Positions 9,460 to 19,484 of a stretch of DNA of 64,000 bases are shown one piece after another; position 1 is the stretch's first letter; each line of letters begins with the position of its first letter. Made by a program: the position numbers and the translations under genes. This DNA is from CBFIDA01 sp965661085 (GTDB taxonomy: Bacteria > Pseudomonadota > Gammaproteobacteria > Comchoanobacterales > Comchoanobacteraceae): NCBI GenBank assembly GCA_965661085.1, contig CBFIDA010000003.1, positions 1-64,000 of the forward strand. Direction: 5' to 3'. Below the pieces are notes generated by a model. That model was not told where the DNA came from, ran no database searches, and saw nothing but the letters and a program-made list of their open reading frames with translations.

Positions 9460-11078
9460 ACGGCCAACAACGGCAACCATCCCTCTCTGCCTTACGTGAC
9501 GCGCTGGAAAAACGTACTGCAGGGCTAAAAAAATCTTGCTTCAATGACTTTCAAACCACAGGTTTTGCGCAATTTCGCGAAAGAAAGCATGCCAGCATCA
9601 TTCATCTTTTTTCTGGCCGATATGGTTTCTACGTCACCGACCTTGTCAGTGTGACCACCGCACATGGCACGCCTCGGGTTGACTCAAAAAAGTTGCCTCA
9701 AAGAGATTACCAGCATGACAACACCACGGTACCAGACATCGCCTTCAATCACGCAGAGACGCCCCCCACCTCACCGCTGCACTGCGTCCCACCCTTTCAA
9801 ACACAAAGTGGTGCCAACCAACATGCGCCCAGGCATTATTTCATGCATTTGCCAAATCAAGAACCCCATTTACACCTGTTGACCGCAACAGCGCCCTTGA
9901 CTGAAAAAAAGTGGCAACATTTCCGCACAAACACCTGCATCCCACAAGTTGGGATGTCCGGCCTGCCCATTTTTGAAGCCGTGGTCGAAGTCCGACATGG
10001 TCGGCCACTTTGGATCTTTGGCATTGTTGGCATGGTGATCCGGGTGGATGGCAAACACAGAAAGCTCTATGGCATCAACATCATGCCAGATCTACGGCAC
10101 CTTTATCAACGCATCACATGGCCCAAAGCAAAGCTCAGCCGTGCACGTGATGTGCTCACTGCCACTGCGACCATGCAACACGCCATCGCCCCAGCGCACC
10201 AGATTAAGGACATTGCAAACTTAGAGAGAGAAATACAAGACCAAACGACACAATATCGCGCCGGCAGCTCTGCAACCAACCCATATCAATTGCAGCCCGA
10301 CGCGATCTTAGGCAGCGTACCGGCTGCATACGATGTTTGCATGCCATGGGCTTTGTCGCTGCGCATCAAAAAGACAGCCTCAAAAATGTTACAAGACACC
10401 ATTGTCAAAACACTGGAGCCTGACAACTATTTTCATGTTCAAACGAAGCAAGGGAGGCAACCCGTCACTGCCGACATGCTGAAAAAAGCTTTCCTCAATT
10501 TGATGGCACCATTGTTAAACAACAACAAGCCCATTCTGATTCAACACAGCCACTGGCATGGTGGCGATACCGACGGTTGGCGCCAAAACAAGTTGCTGCG
10601 CCTTGATCTCAATGTAAGTAAAGTCAAGAATACTTTCATCTGGACTTTACAAGACAATTTTCCATCCAAACGCCAGCTGAACATTTCCAACTTCACAACG
10701 GCATACCACCAAATCGTACAAGGCAAAAATCAAAGCACGATCCCAATTTCAAGCTGCTTTGCAGAAGCGCGGTACTGCCACCCCAAGATGACAAAAAAAG
10801 AAGCCAGAGCAGCCAAACTTGCCAAGATGACACAGCACAACATGCCCAAAAAAAATAAGCAAAAGAAAAAAAATGTTGTGGCAATATCCGACAAACCCAT
10901 ACAGCTGAACATGACCTATGCCGAATTGGCACAAAATTTGATGCGACATCGCCAAACCATTGAAGAAAAATGGACCAAGGGCAAAACATGGGATCAAAAA
11001 GAGGCGAACCAACTCTCAAAACAAAGCTCAAAACAACGATCGAAGCAAAGAAAACATGCGCGCAGGCGTCGTAAGTGA
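9456..11078 (+). CDS. Orphan 540-residue protein with very basic C-terminus
   Basis: I do not recognise this protein. It has no signal peptide or membrane segment. Residues 1-400 are mixed, with many His, Gln and Asn and short hydrophobic strands (for example LWIFGIVGMVIRVDG near 187). From about residue 435 it becomes strongly Lys/Gln/Ser-rich and ends in RSKQRKHARRRRK. It is coupled to the DUF2203-like gene by an ATGA overlap. Three other unknown proteins in this window also end in basic tails. A secreted, nucleic-acid-binding or host-targeted protein is possible, but this is inference from composition only. Confidence 0.7.
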   Translation: MNGQQRQPSLSALRDALEKRTAGLKKSCFNDFQTTGFAQFRERKHASIIHLFSGRYGFYVTDLVSVTTAHGTPRVDSKKLPQRDYQHDNTTVPDIAFNHAETPPTSPLHCVPPFQTQSGANQHAPRHYFMHLPNQEPHLHLLTATAPLTEKKWQHFRTNTCIPQVGMSGLPIFEAVVEVRHGRPLWIFGIVGMVIRVDGKHRKLYGINIMPDLRHLYQRITWPKAKLSRARDVLTATATMQHAIAPAHQIKDIANLEREIQDQTTQYRAGSSATNPYQLQPDAILGSVPAAYDVCMPWALSLRIKKTASKMLQDTIVKTLEPDNYFHVQTKQGRQPVTADMLKKAFLNLMAPLLNNNKPILIQHSHWHGGDTDGWRQNKLLRLDLNVSKVKNTFIWTLQDNFPSKRQLNISNFTTAYHQIVQGKNQSTIPISSCFAEARYCHPKMTKKEARAAKLAKMTQHNMPKKNKQKKKNVVAISDKPIQLNMTYAELAQNLMRHRQTIEEKWTKGKTWDQKEANQLSKQSSKQRSKQRKHARRRRK

Positions 11079-11178
11079 TGCATTGGGACATGGTCTAAAC
11101 ACCTGGCCCATGCCAATGAAACGCCACAACATGGCATGCCTGCCTGTTGTCAGACCAAACATGCCACGCTGGCTTGGA

Positions 11179-12459
11179 TCATTTGGCTTTGTCGCCTCGC
11201 ATGGCAGCAAAAAACTGATCGTTGGTTTTGGTGTTCTTCAAGCGATCAATCAAAAACTCAATCGCTTTGACATCGTCAAGAGATTGTAAGTAACGCCTTA
11301 AAATATCGATGCGCTTGAGGTCTTCTTGGCTCAAGAACAAATCATCACGACGTGTGCCAGACATGGGGATGTTGATGGCAGGATAAATGCGCTTTTGGGC
11401 AATCATGCGAGACAAATGCGCTTCCATGTTGCCTGTGCCCTTAAATTCCTCATAGATGACTTCTTCCATCTTGGAGCCTGTTTCAACCAAAGCGGTTGAA
11501 ATGATGGTCAAGCTGCCACCCTCTTCAATGTTGCGGGCTGCACCAAAGAAACGTTTGGGACGCTGCAGTGCATTTGCCTCCACACCCCCAGACAAAATAC
11601 GGCCTGAGGAAGGTGTGACAGAATTGTAAGCACGTGCCAAACGGGTCATAGAGTCAAGCAAAATCACGACGTCATGTTTGTATTCCACCAGGCGCTTGGC
11701 CTTGGCAATGACCATTTCTGCCACCTGCACATGTCGCGATGGCGCCTCGTCAAAGGTGCTGGCAACAACTTCACCACGGACCGATCGAGCCATGTCTGTC
11801 ACTTCTTCAGGACGTTCGTCGATCAACAACACAATCAATTTGCATTCAGGATGGTTGGAGGTGATGGCATGTGCGAGATTTTGCAAGATCATCGTTTTAC
11901 CCGCTTTGGGGGGCGACACGATCATACCACGCTGACCTTTACCAATTGGGGCCACCAAATCAATGATTCGGCCCGTGATGTCTTGCGTGGAACCATTGCC
12001 GCACTCAAGACGCAGCGGTTGATCTGGAAAAATGGGGGTCAAGTTGTCAAAATCACAGCGTCTTTTGCTGAGCTCAGGCTTGTTGAAATTGATCGACTCA
12101 ACTTGAATCATGGCAAAATAACGCTCACCTTCTTTGGGAGGGCGAATTTTTCCGTGGATGGTGTCACCGGTCTTCAAACCATAGCGACGAATCGTGCTTG
12201 GTGAAATGTACACATCTGCTGGCCCATGAATGTATGACGATTCACTTGACCGGGCAAAACCAAAGCCATCTGAACCAATCTCAACCACACCGCCGCCAAA
12301 GATGTCATCGCCCTTCTTGGCCGCAGCCTTCAACAAGGCAAACATGATTTCGTGCTTGCGTGCACGTCCGAGATTTTCAAGGCCAGATTTCTGACCCATT
12401 TCCATCAATTGCGATGGGCTGGCTGAACGCAGATCAGACAGATTGAGAGAACCACTCAT
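11179..12459 (-). CDS. rho: Transcription termination factor Rho
   Basis: Hexameric RNA-dependent ATPase that ends transcription. The 426-residue protein has the N-terminal helical domain and an RNA-binding cold-shock-like domain around residues 50-120 (GFGFARSSE, DVYISPSTIRR). It also has Walker A SPPKAGKTMILQ, Walker B VVILLDSMTRLARAYN and the Q/R-loop region SGGVEANALQRPKRFFG. ATG 12459 is chosen because it begins the usual MSGSLNL-type N-terminus and GGAAAT lies upstream. It sits downstream of trxA on the same strand, the trxA-rho order common in proteobacteria. Confidence 0.97.
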   Translation of the reverse strand: MSGSLNLSDLRSASPSQLMEMGQKSGLENLGRARKHEIMFALLKAAAKKGDDIFGGGVVEIGSDGFGFARSSESSYIHGPADVYISPSTIRRYGLKTGDTIHGKIRPPKEGERYFAMIQVESINFNKPELSKRRCDFDNLTPIFPDQPLRLECGNGSTQDITGRIIDLVAPIGKGQRGMIVSPPKAGKTMILQNLAHAITSNHPECKLIVLLIDERPEEVTDMARSVRGEVVASTFDEAPSRHVQVAEMVIAKAKRLVEYKHDVVILLDSMTRLARAYNSVTPSSGRILSGGVEANALQRPKRFFGAARNIEEGGSLTIISTALVETGSKMEEVIYEEFKGTGNMEAHLSRMIAQKRIYPAINIPMSGTRRDDLFLSQEDLKRIDILRRYLQSLDDVKAIEFLIDRLKNTKTNDQFFAAMRGDKAK

Positions 12460-12673
12460 AAATATTTCCAACAGAATAGGTGAATAAGGCGCACAAGGTT
12501 TGGGTTATTTTGGGCATTGGAGCAAGGTGGAACACCTCGCGACTCCTATACCCTACACAAAAAATAATGCCATGACAAGTCACATCGTGGCACTTGCTGT
12601 ATGGCAAGGTGTGCGCCCCAGCGCTCAAAACTTCAAACAAGCATGAGCGCTCGAAGATGCACACACCACTGGC

Positions 12674-12997
12674 TTACGCCAAATTTTCCTCGATGAAAGA
12701 CAAAATGCTTTCTTTGGGCAATGCACCTTGCGTTTTGGCAACCAACGCACCCTTGACAAACAAATACAATGCCGGAATACCGCGAACACGCTGTTGTGCC
12801 GGCACATCATTGCCATCCACATTCACTTTGACGATTTTGACACGACCTGCAAGCTCGGTCGACAACGCCTCAAGCGCTGGTGCAATCATTTTGCATGGAC
12901 CACACCACTCTGCCCAAAAATCAACCAAAACTGGCACATCCGACTGCAAAACTTCTGAATCAAAGCTGGCATCGTTCACTTCTAAAATTTGGCTCAT
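12674..12997 (-). CDS. trxA: Thioredoxin
   Basis: Small cytoplasmic disulfide reductase of 107 residues. The redox site WCGPC is at 31-35 in the context FWAEWCGPCKMIAP, and the cis-proline context RGIPALYLFVKGALV follows near residues 73-87. The start ATG at 12997 has GAGGAAAG just upstream. A 214-base gap separates it from rho; that gap shows no gene. Confidence 0.96.
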   Translation of the reverse strand: MSQILEVNDASFDSEVLQSDVPVLVDFWAEWCGPCKMIAPALEALSTELAGRVKIVKVNVDGNDVPAQQRVRGIPALYLFVKGALVAKTQGALPKESILSFIEENLA

Positions 12998-13522
12998 AAA
13001 CTTTCCTCAAATTTAAAATGATCATTTTAGCACACGACCGTGACGTTGAATAGAATGTTCTCGGCCATGCCAACAAGCCACTACATGATACTTCAGACAT
13101 TGGCACGCGGCCCTTCATCGTGTTCGGGCTGTTGGGTGCTGCCATGTGCCTTTGCATCCTGAATGCCCAGATACTGGCTTGAATCAAGCGCTTTGTCTTC
13201 GGGCTCACGCATGCGCCGACGATGTTCTCATTGTTGCGCCAAAGCAACTTTGGCATTGTGCGTATGTGCATCAAGCTCGCACGCTGTCATATCTTTGGAG
13301 AGCATGAAAACACAAAATGATCACATGACAGCACATTCTGTTGATTTTGCATCATCCGATCGAGGCACTGCTTTGGCATCACCATCAGCCATGTCAACGA
13401 TACAAATGGGGGCTGAGGAAGTGCCTTTGGCATCATTTTGCCGAAGGTCACGGCATTGTTGTCTCTAAACTTGCTTTCACGTCAATACCAGGCATGCCAG
13501 AAAAAGCTTTAACCAGTATGCC
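12998..13522 (-). other. Gene-free stretch, possible eroded coding remnant
   Basis: No convincing gene is seen. On the minus strand several short frames of gene-like composition (Asp/Ala/Lys-rich, e.g. a piece reading DAKAHGSTQQPEHDEG) are broken by stops, which may be remains of a decayed gene. Nothing was recognisable as a known family. The trxA promoter should lie at the left edge. Confidence 0.35.
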
Positions 13523-13999
13523 TTAATCAACAAAGTGGATTGTATCAACATGATACATCTTATTGAATGTGGCCCTTAGGTTTGAAAGCACGGTGTTAAA
13601 AATTTTGCCTTTTTGCCCGGGAAGCGCTTTGACAATCTGTTTTATAGCATGCGCTGGAGAATTGATGGCAGAAACTTGAATCAACTGCCTGTAACACGTT
13701 TGAAAAACATCTGCGAAACTTTCAGCATGATCTGCACCAAAAACCTCTACAAAATCAACAAAATATTTAATATTTCCCACCCCAAAACCTTTATCATCTT
13801 GGATGAAAAAATCACGAGCCTTGACCTGAAGCAGACGCATGAAAGCAGGCTTGCATTCAGGAAAATTTACCGCCATATTTTTAACAATTTCAATGCGCTC
13901 TTTGACATTTGTGTCGTCCATGCCTTCCAAAAACCAACAGAGTAATTTGACTGTGTTTTCTTTGGAGCATTTTTCCCATTGCTTTTTTTGATCGTACAT
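13523..13999 (-). CDS. Hypothetical protein, 158 residues
   Basis: An unrecognised soluble protein. It is helical by composition (EKCSKENTVKLLCWFLEG near the start, ERIEIVKNMAVNFPECKPAF later), with no signal peptide or membrane segment. The pattern of short amphipathic helices resembles helical-repeat (ARM/HEAT-like) folds, but that is only an impression. It stands alone between the eroded stretch after trxA and proC, with a run of about 15 A bases just upstream (14041-14054) and locally higher AT. No function can be assigned. Confidence 0.55.
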   Translation of the reverse strand: MYDQKKQWEKCSKENTVKLLCWFLEGMDDTNVKERIEIVKNMAVNFPECKPAFMRLLQVKARDFFIQDDKGFGVGNIKYFVDFVEVFGADHAESFADVFQTCYRQLIQVSAINSPAHAIKQIVKALPGQKGKIFNTVLSNLRATFNKMYHVDTIHFVD

Positions 14000-14162
14000 A
14001 CTGTTGAACCTATTATATTGAGGAATCTACATAATAACATAAAAAAAAAAAAAATAAATTCAACACCCTATCACGATGCTTGACGCCCATGTCTGTGGTA
14101 CGCATCACAACAGCACCATGCCCGTGACAAACATACTTAGGAGGACCCCAGCCTTGGTCGGT

Positions 14163-14987
14163 TCAAGAAACCTGGCGCTCCAACGCTTCAGAGCGTTTGC
14201 AAGCAGCCAAAACAGCTTGTTGCGTGATGTGACTGTGTTGGCCAGCATCAAGCACTTTGAGCCCTTCAGCTGTGGTGCCGCCGGGCGAAGCCACCTGCTG
14301 ACACCAGGCCTCCAGATCGCCCGCTTGATCAAGTCCCATGGCTGCTGCACCTGCTGCAGTCTGTAGCACCATTGTACGTGCCTGATCTTCCGGCATACCT
14401 TGCTGGACTGCGGCATCCATCATGGCCTGCAAATGCCGCCATATCAAGGCTGGACCGCTGCCCGCCACAGCGGTGACAATGTGCAACTGAGACTCTTGGG
14501 TCACCCAAAACACGCGCCCCAAATCGTGCAAAACGGCTGCCAAAGATGTGCGTGCCGATTGCACCACACCCTCTGGTGCGTACATGGCCAAGGTTCCTTG
14601 GCCCAACGCCACCGGCAAGTTGGGCATCATGCGCCACCACACCATGCCACTGGCTTTGGTCAATTGCGCAGACGTGACACCCGCCATACAACTGATGCAC
14701 ACCGGCATGGCCACACCCTCTGCTTGCGCCGCCACCAATGTAGGCATCAGGTCATGGTGCTGACCTGGGCGCACCACCAGCAACAGCCAATCGATGGCCT
14801 GTAAGAATGCAGTCATCTGATCGGGACGATGATGCTGTACCGCATCGTATTCAATGAAATCGGGCGTGCCAACGCGATGATCCAAAACATGCACATCATG
14901 CTGACCCAAACGCAACAACCCTTGCAAAAGGGCTTGCCCCATGTGGCCACATCCAAGAATGCCAATGGTTGCCGGTTGCTGTGTCAT
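14163..14987 (-). CDS. proC: Pyrroline-5-carboxylate reductase
   Basis: Last step of proline synthesis, NAD(P)H-dependent reduction of pyrroline-5-carboxylate. The 274-residue protein opens with the dinucleotide motif GILGCGHMGQALLQGL (8-23). It carries the family signature region VAGSGPALIWRHLQAMMDAA (about 184-203) and the downstream segment ASPGGTTAEGLKVLDA. Its start overlaps the pckA stop (ATGA), so it is the second gene of a pckA-proC operon, an unusual pairing. Length and motifs are normal. Confidence 0.94.
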   Translation of the reverse strand: MTQQPATIGILGCGHMGQALLQGLLRLGQHDVHVLDHRVGTPDFIEYDAVQHHRPDQMTAFLQAIDWLLLVVRPGQHHDLMPTLVAAQAEGVAMPVCISCMAGVTSAQLTKASGMVWWRMMPNLPVALGQGTLAMYAPEGVVQSARTSLAAVLHDLGRVFWVTQESQLHIVTAVAGSGPALIWRHLQAMMDAAVQQGMPEDQARTMVLQTAAGAAAMGLDQAGDLEAWCQQVASPGGTTAEGLKVLDAGQHSHITQQAVLAACKRSEALERQVS

Positions 14988-16540
14988 AAGGCGTGCACAC
15001 TTGGCCCCGCAGCCAGCACATCATCGGTCAATGAAAATTGAGCAATGTTGGCTGAGAATGCTTTGATGAGGGTCTTGGCTGCTTCATCATAAGCCTTGGG
15101 GTCTTGCCAGCGTTGGCGTGGGTCCAACCACGATGCATCGACGCCATCAACCTTTCGTGGCATGTGCAACCCAAACCCTGGCAAAACTTCAACATCTGTC
15201 GGATCAAACGCACCATCTATGGCAGCATGGACCACTTGACGGGTTACTGAAATGGGGTACCGCGCACTGTGTTCTGAGCCATATTGACCGCCATACCAAC
15301 CGGTATTGACCAAAAACACTTGGGCATCAGAATCGGCCAAACGCTTCTGCAGCAACGCTGCATACACTTCAGGTGGCCTTGGGAAAAAAGGTGCACCAAA
15401 ACACGTGCTGAAAGTCGGTTGCACGTCGGTTCGGCTGCCCATTTCTGTGCTGCCCACCAAAGCTGTGTAACCGCTGAGGAAGTAATATGCTGCCTGAGCA
15501 TGCGTCAAACAAGCCATCGGTGGCAACACCCCATACAAATCACAGGTCAAAAAGATGACGGCCTTGGGCGATGGCGCACGACCGTTGGCCACACGTGCAG
15601 CAATGTGCCCAAGCGGATAGGACACCCGCGTGTTCTTGGTCTTGCTGGTGTCAGCAAAATCAGGCATTTGCGTGATGGCATCAAGCACCACATTTTCCAT
15701 GACCGCACCAGCACGGATGGCCTGATGGATGACGGGTTCGTGCACCGGGCTCAAACCAATGCATTTGGCGTAACAGCCGCCTTCAAAATTAAAAATGCCA
15801 TCCCGGCTCCAACCATGTTCATCATCGCCTACCAACAAACGATCTGGATCGGCCGACAATGTTGTTTTACCCGTGCCGGACAAACCAAAAAAAAGTGCAG
15901 AACGACCATCATGCCCAACATTTGCAGAACAATGCATGGGCAAGACATCTTCCTCAGGCAACAAAAAGTTCATCACCGAAAACATGGCTTTTTTCATTTC
16001 ACCTGCGTAACGCATGCCACAAATCAAAACACGGCGCCCAGTGAAATCAAGCACAACCGCAGCATCGCTGGCCACGCCATCTGCCTCGGCCGCCAGTGTT
16101 AAATTGGGCAACGACCACAATGTCCATGCAGCACGGACATCGTCTGCCCCCACCATGGGTTGTACAAACATGTTCTGTGTGAACATGGCATGCCAGGCAT
16201 ATTCGGTCACCACATGCACGGGGCAAGTGTGCTTGACATCCCAGCCCACACGCAAATCTTGTGTGTGATGTGGATGCTGTGCCAAATGATCTGTGGCTTT
16301 TTGCCACAATGCCGCAAACACTTCAGGCGTCATCGGCTGGTTGATGGGCCCCCAATCCACAGTGTTTTGGGTGATGGCATCTTGAACGATGAATCGATCC
16401 TTGGGCGAACGCCCAGTGCGTGCTCCTGTTTCAACACAAATGGCGCCATTGGCGGATCGTGTCGCTTCGCCTGCCTCGAGTGCAAGCTGATCAAAATGTG
16501 TTGTTTGAGAAGCATGTTGGGTTTTGATGGCTGTTGACAT
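14984..16540 (-). CDS. pckA: Phosphoenolpyruvate carboxykinase (ATP)
   Basis: Gluconeogenic enzyme converting oxaloacetate + ATP to PEP + CO2 + ADP. The 518-residue protein shows the oxaloacetate-binding ARTGRSPKDRF near residue 41, the kinase loop GLSGTGKTTLS (about 219-229), the metal site LLVGDDEHGW and the adenine-binding RISVTRQV-type segment near the C-terminus. AGGGGACATC precedes the ATG. An ATP-type enzyme together with complete lower glycolysis fits an organism living on amino acids and making sugars from them, as described for Legionella and Coxiella; this is inference. Confidence 0.96.
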   Translation of the reverse strand: MSTAIKTQHASQTTHFDQLALEAGEATRSANGAICVETGARTGRSPKDRFIVQDAITQNTVDWGPINQPMTPEVFAALWQKATDHLAQHPHHTQDLRVGWDVKHTCPVHVVTEYAWHAMFTQNMFVQPMVGADDVRAAWTLWSLPNLTLAAEADGVASDAAVVLDFTGRRVLICGMRYAGEMKKAMFSVMNFLLPEEDVLPMHCSANVGHDGRSALFFGLSGTGKTTLSADPDRLLVGDDEHGWSRDGIFNFEGGCYAKCIGLSPVHEPVIHQAIRAGAVMENVVLDAITQMPDFADTSKTKNTRVSYPLGHIAARVANGRAPSPKAVIFLTCDLYGVLPPMACLTHAQAAYYFLSGYTALVGSTEMGSRTDVQPTFSTCFGAPFFPRPPEVYAALLQKRLADSDAQVFLVNTGWYGGQYGSEHSARYPISVTRQVVHAAIDGAFDPTDVEVLPGFGLHMPRKVDGVDASWLDPRQRWQDPKAYDEAAKTLIKAFSANIAQFSLTDDVLAAGPSVHAL

Positions 16541-16695
16541 GATGTCCCCTGTTCAATGGCCACACAGGTACTTTGTCCTGCGGGTGATGCATGATCAATT
16601 GGCTCTAATTTATCCGATTTTTCATCTCAAAACAAATACGTTGTCTCAACCACACCCACCATACACCATGCGCAGCATGATGCAACACGGGTATC

Positions 16696-17217
16696 TTAGA
16701 GGGCCATGGCATGTCGGAGCACCGCCGCACACCAAGGTGTGAAATCACTGGGGCTTTGTGCAAGCCATGTTTTTAGTGTTGTACATGCAACCCAACGGCA
16801 GGCCATGACTTCAGACGTATTGAAAGGCACGTTTTGTCGATCCAGCCAGCCGACATAAACATGATCGTACTCATCTTCAATCAAACCATTGGGCAGCACA
16901 GCGCGATAATGGAAGGCTGCTTGCTTGGTCAAAACCACGTCATGGAGGCCCAATTCTTGCTGCAAGCGGACTGCCAACTGTGCTTCCACAGGCTTCTGTG
17001 GTGCAAAATGACTGCAGCAGCTGTTGCTCCACAACCCACCACAATGGTATTTGTGACGCGCGCGCTGTTGCAGCAATGCAAACACTTGGTCGTTTTCTCG
17101 CGCAAACAACTGTATGGAAAACGCGCGATGACACCACCCATGCACATGCGCATCCATTTTATTGGCCACGCCAATGGCTTGATCTCCAGCATTGACCAAA
17201 ATGATGGTTTGCGACAC
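16696..17217 (-). CDS. idi: Isopentenyl-diphosphate isomerase type 1
   Basis: Interconverts IPP and DMAPP, needed when isoprenoids are made by the mevalonate route. The 173-residue protein has the Nudix-like type 1 features: HRAFSIQLF, QQRARHKYHCGGLWSN, the catalytic-cysteine segment SNSCCSHF and the acidic EDEYDHVYVG that carries the active-site Glu. I start at GTG 17217 with AGGAGG seven bases upstream; a longer frame begins at 17301 but lacks a site. It lies just before, and divergent from, the mevalonate gene block, a context that supports the function strongly. Confidence 0.9.
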   Translation of the reverse strand: MSQTIILVNAGDQAIGVANKMDAHVHGWCHRAFSIQLFARENDQVFALLQQRARHKYHCGGLWSNSCCSHFAPQKPVEAQLAVRLQQELGLHDVVLTKQAAFHYRAVLPNGLIEDEYDHVYVGWLDRQNVPFNTSEVMACRWVACTTLKTWLAQSPSDFTPWCAAVLRHAMAL

Positions 17218-17238
17218 AACCCGGCCTCCTCTACTTTC

Positions 17239-18036
17239 ATGCATGCTACCCCATGGATGACCATCACGCAAATGTGTGCACACGTACGCACTAAAATTCA
17301 TAAAATCTTAAAGATAGACCCCGAGATTCGTGTCATTTTATCTTTTTTTGGGAAAATCCGTATACCATCAAATTCAAACGCATCCAACAATGCATCTGAA
17401 AAAAGCTTGAAACCACCTCAGCTCATATTTCATGCACCCAAACCTGCCTCCACAACACCGTCATCGTCTGCTTTTCAACGCATTGGAAGCACACTGGCAT
17501 CCAAAAAAAAAGTTGAAGCGTTTAGAACCCTCAGTCGACGTTGCTCTGCCGATCGTGCCCACACAGGCAAAAATAATAAAAACACATCCCAACAAGATCG
17601 AGACTGGCTGATGGCAGAACACGTCACTGGCAACCATTTTAACAACAATCGATTACCGTTCAAAATCTCGAGGGGTAGGCACAGAGCATTTGTTGACTCA
17701 CATAGAAAACCCAAGAACCCAGTGTATGACGCACTGTGTCGCTTTTTAAAAAAACAAGGCATCACATTGAACCCCGAAACCCGCCTTGTCACGCGCGACG
17801 GGCGCATTGGAATTTTCCAATACATTGTCACCAATTCCAGCCAGGACCCCACCACGCCTGAGCGATACTTCATATCTCGCACATACAATGACCCAGAGTG
17901 GCGCATGGTGCCCATGCCTAAAAAAAATGGCGTACATCATAACGCGCCAAAACAAAACCAGGAAAGGCCAAGCGATCACAACGCATCACAACAAAAACTT
18001 GAAGCGCCATCGCGCAAACGTCCGAGGCGTTGTTGA
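17239..18036 (+). CDS. Orphan basic protein, start uncertain
   Basis: An unrecognised protein, about 265 residues if the ATG at 17239 is used; no ribosome site is visible there and ATG 17254 or a later codon may be the true start. It is rich in Ser, Asn, Arg and Lys. It includes a short possible domain near the centre (NPVYDALCRFLKKQGITLNP followed by RLVTRDGRIGIFQYIV) and ends in PSRKRPRRC. There is no signal peptide or membrane helix. It lies between idi and the HMG-CoA reductase gene, interrupting the isoprenoid cluster, and resembles the other basic-tailed orphans only in composition. Confidence 0.5.
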   Translation: MHATPWMTITQMCAHVRTKIHKILKIDPEIRVILSFFGKIRIPSNSNASNNASEKSLKPPQLIFHAPKPASTTPSSSAFQRIGSTLASKKKVEAFRTLSRRCSADRAHTGKNNKNTSQQDRDWLMAEHVTGNHFNNNRLPFKISRGRHRAFVDSHRKPKNPVYDALCRFLKKQGITLNPETRLVTRDGRIGIFQYIVTNSSQDPTTPERYFISRTYNDPEWRMVPMPKKNGVHHNAPKQNQERPSDHNASQQKLEAPSRKRPRRC

Positions 18037-18165
18037 CCATGCCGACACATCTCGTAGACGTACGCCATCTAAACCTCTGATGTCAAAACATCGTTTGCGC
18101 TCAAGATTGCTGGGCCATGCGTTTTGTATTAACATGATGGCATTGCCTCACAATCAGAGTTTGTC

Positions 18166-19470
18166 ATGCCCCCACGTCACGATGCGTCCTCTTTTTCAGG
18201 GTTTCATCTAAAAACCCGCCAAGAACGTCTTGATCTGCTGGTAGAAACTGGCCACCTCACACCAGAAGGCGCTTATCATCTCGCCAAAGCTGTGCAATCA
18301 GAAGTTGTGGATGTGTCAGAACATTTCATTGAAAATGTGGTTGGCTGTATGCCCATGCCTTTGGGTGTGGTGCCCAATGTGATGATCAATGGCCAAGCAC
18401 GGATGGTACCGATGGCTGTCGAAGAAACTTCCATCATCGCAGCCTTGAATAAAACAGCCAAATGGGTGCGGCAGCATGGCACGCTCAACACCCAACGCCA
18501 TGGCCATGAAGTCATCGGTCAAATTCAAATGCGTCATGTCCGATCACCAGAAACATTGCATCAGCAACTCGAGCGACACCGTCAGACATGGTTAGAAAGC
18601 GTCAACCAACACGTACTGGCATCGCTTGTCAAGCGGGGTGGTGGCGCCACCCACTTGCATTTGCGGGTGGTGCCCCGAGCCGACTCAGGCAACATGGCCG
18701 TCATCCATCTGACATGCAACACCTGTGAAGCCATGGGGGCCAACTTGATCAATCAAGCCTGTGAACACCTGAAACCTTTGATTGAAGCGTGCACGGGCCA
18801 CACCGTCGATCTCTGTATTGTCTCAAACCTGACCGACACGCAGCTGACGACAGCAACATTGACCCTGGATGATGTGGATGCCGATTTAGGTCAAGCCATT
18901 GCTGAGGCCAGTCATTTTGCCAATCAGGATCCTTATCGAGCCTGCACCCACAACAAAGGCATCATGAATGGCATCGATCCCATTCTGATTGCGACAGGCA
19001 ACGACTGGCGTGCGGTTGAAGCCGGCATGCATGCATATGCCACACAGAAAGATGGGGCATACCGTGCGCTGTCATCATGGGATTACCATGCCAAAACCAA
19101 ACGCTTGACCGGCATACTGACCGCCCCCATTTGTGTGGGCACCGTTGGCGGCGTCACCACTTTGCACCCAACCGTACAACATTGCATCAAAATGCTCGCA
19201 GTGAAGGATGCAGAAGATCTCGCTGGTGTTTGTGCAGCGGTGGGCTTGTTACAAAACCTTGCGGCACTGAAAGCATTGACCACTCAGGGCATTGTGCAAG
19301 GGCACATGCAACTCCACATCAACAACTTGATTGTGGCGGCTGGTGCTGAGGATTTTGAAGTTGACATGCTGAAAAAGCGCCTGCAACATCAATTGACGAC
19401 ACAACGAAAAATCACCATGTCTGATGCGCAATGGGCGCTAAAGACCATGCGAGACGCCACAGAAACTTAA
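18166..19470 (+). CDS. mvaA: Hydroxymethylglutaryl-CoA reductase (class II)
   Basis: Reduces HMG-CoA to mevalonate (or the reverse). The 434-residue protein matches the soluble bacterial class II enzyme: ENVVGCMPMPLGVVPN, the catalytic-Glu segment VPMAVEETSIIAA, QDPYRACTHNKGIMNGIDP with the catalytic Asp, and GTVGGVTTLHP. No membrane domain is present. It opens a run of four same-strand genes with two GHMP kinases and the decarboxylase, so here it most likely works in the synthetic direction. Start choice is weak because no clear ribosome site precedes 18166. Confidence 0.93.
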   Translation: MPPRHDASSFSGFHLKTRQERLDLLVETGHLTPEGAYHLAKAVQSEVVDVSEHFIENVVGCMPMPLGVVPNVMINGQARMVPMAVEETSIIAALNKTAKWVRQHGTLNTQRHGHEVIGQIQMRHVRSPETLHQQLERHRQTWLESVNQHVLASLVKRGGGATHLHLRVVPRADSGNMAVIHLTCNTCEAMGANLINQACEHLKPLIEACTGHTVDLCIVSNLTDTQLTTATLTLDDVDADLGQAIAEASHFANQDPYRACTHNKGIMNGIDPILIATGNDWRAVEAGMHAYATQKDGAYRALSSWDYHAKTKRLTGILTAPICVGTVGGVTTLHPTVQHCIKMLAVKDAEDLAGVCAAVGLLQNLAALKALTTQGIVQGHMQLHINNLIVAAGAEDFEVDMLKKRLQHQLTTQRKITMSDAQWALKTMRDATET

Positions 19471-19484
19471 TTGCACAACACACC

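Noticed and set aside
13163..13468. 101-residue plus-strand frame after trxA
   Set aside because: Ser/Cys-rich composition of a shadow frame and no ribosome site; the opposite strand looks like eroded coding instead.
16834..17238. N-terminal extension of the 17.2 kb orphan over idi
   Set aside because: It is antisense to idi and reads as non-coding; the orphan is taken to start after idi.
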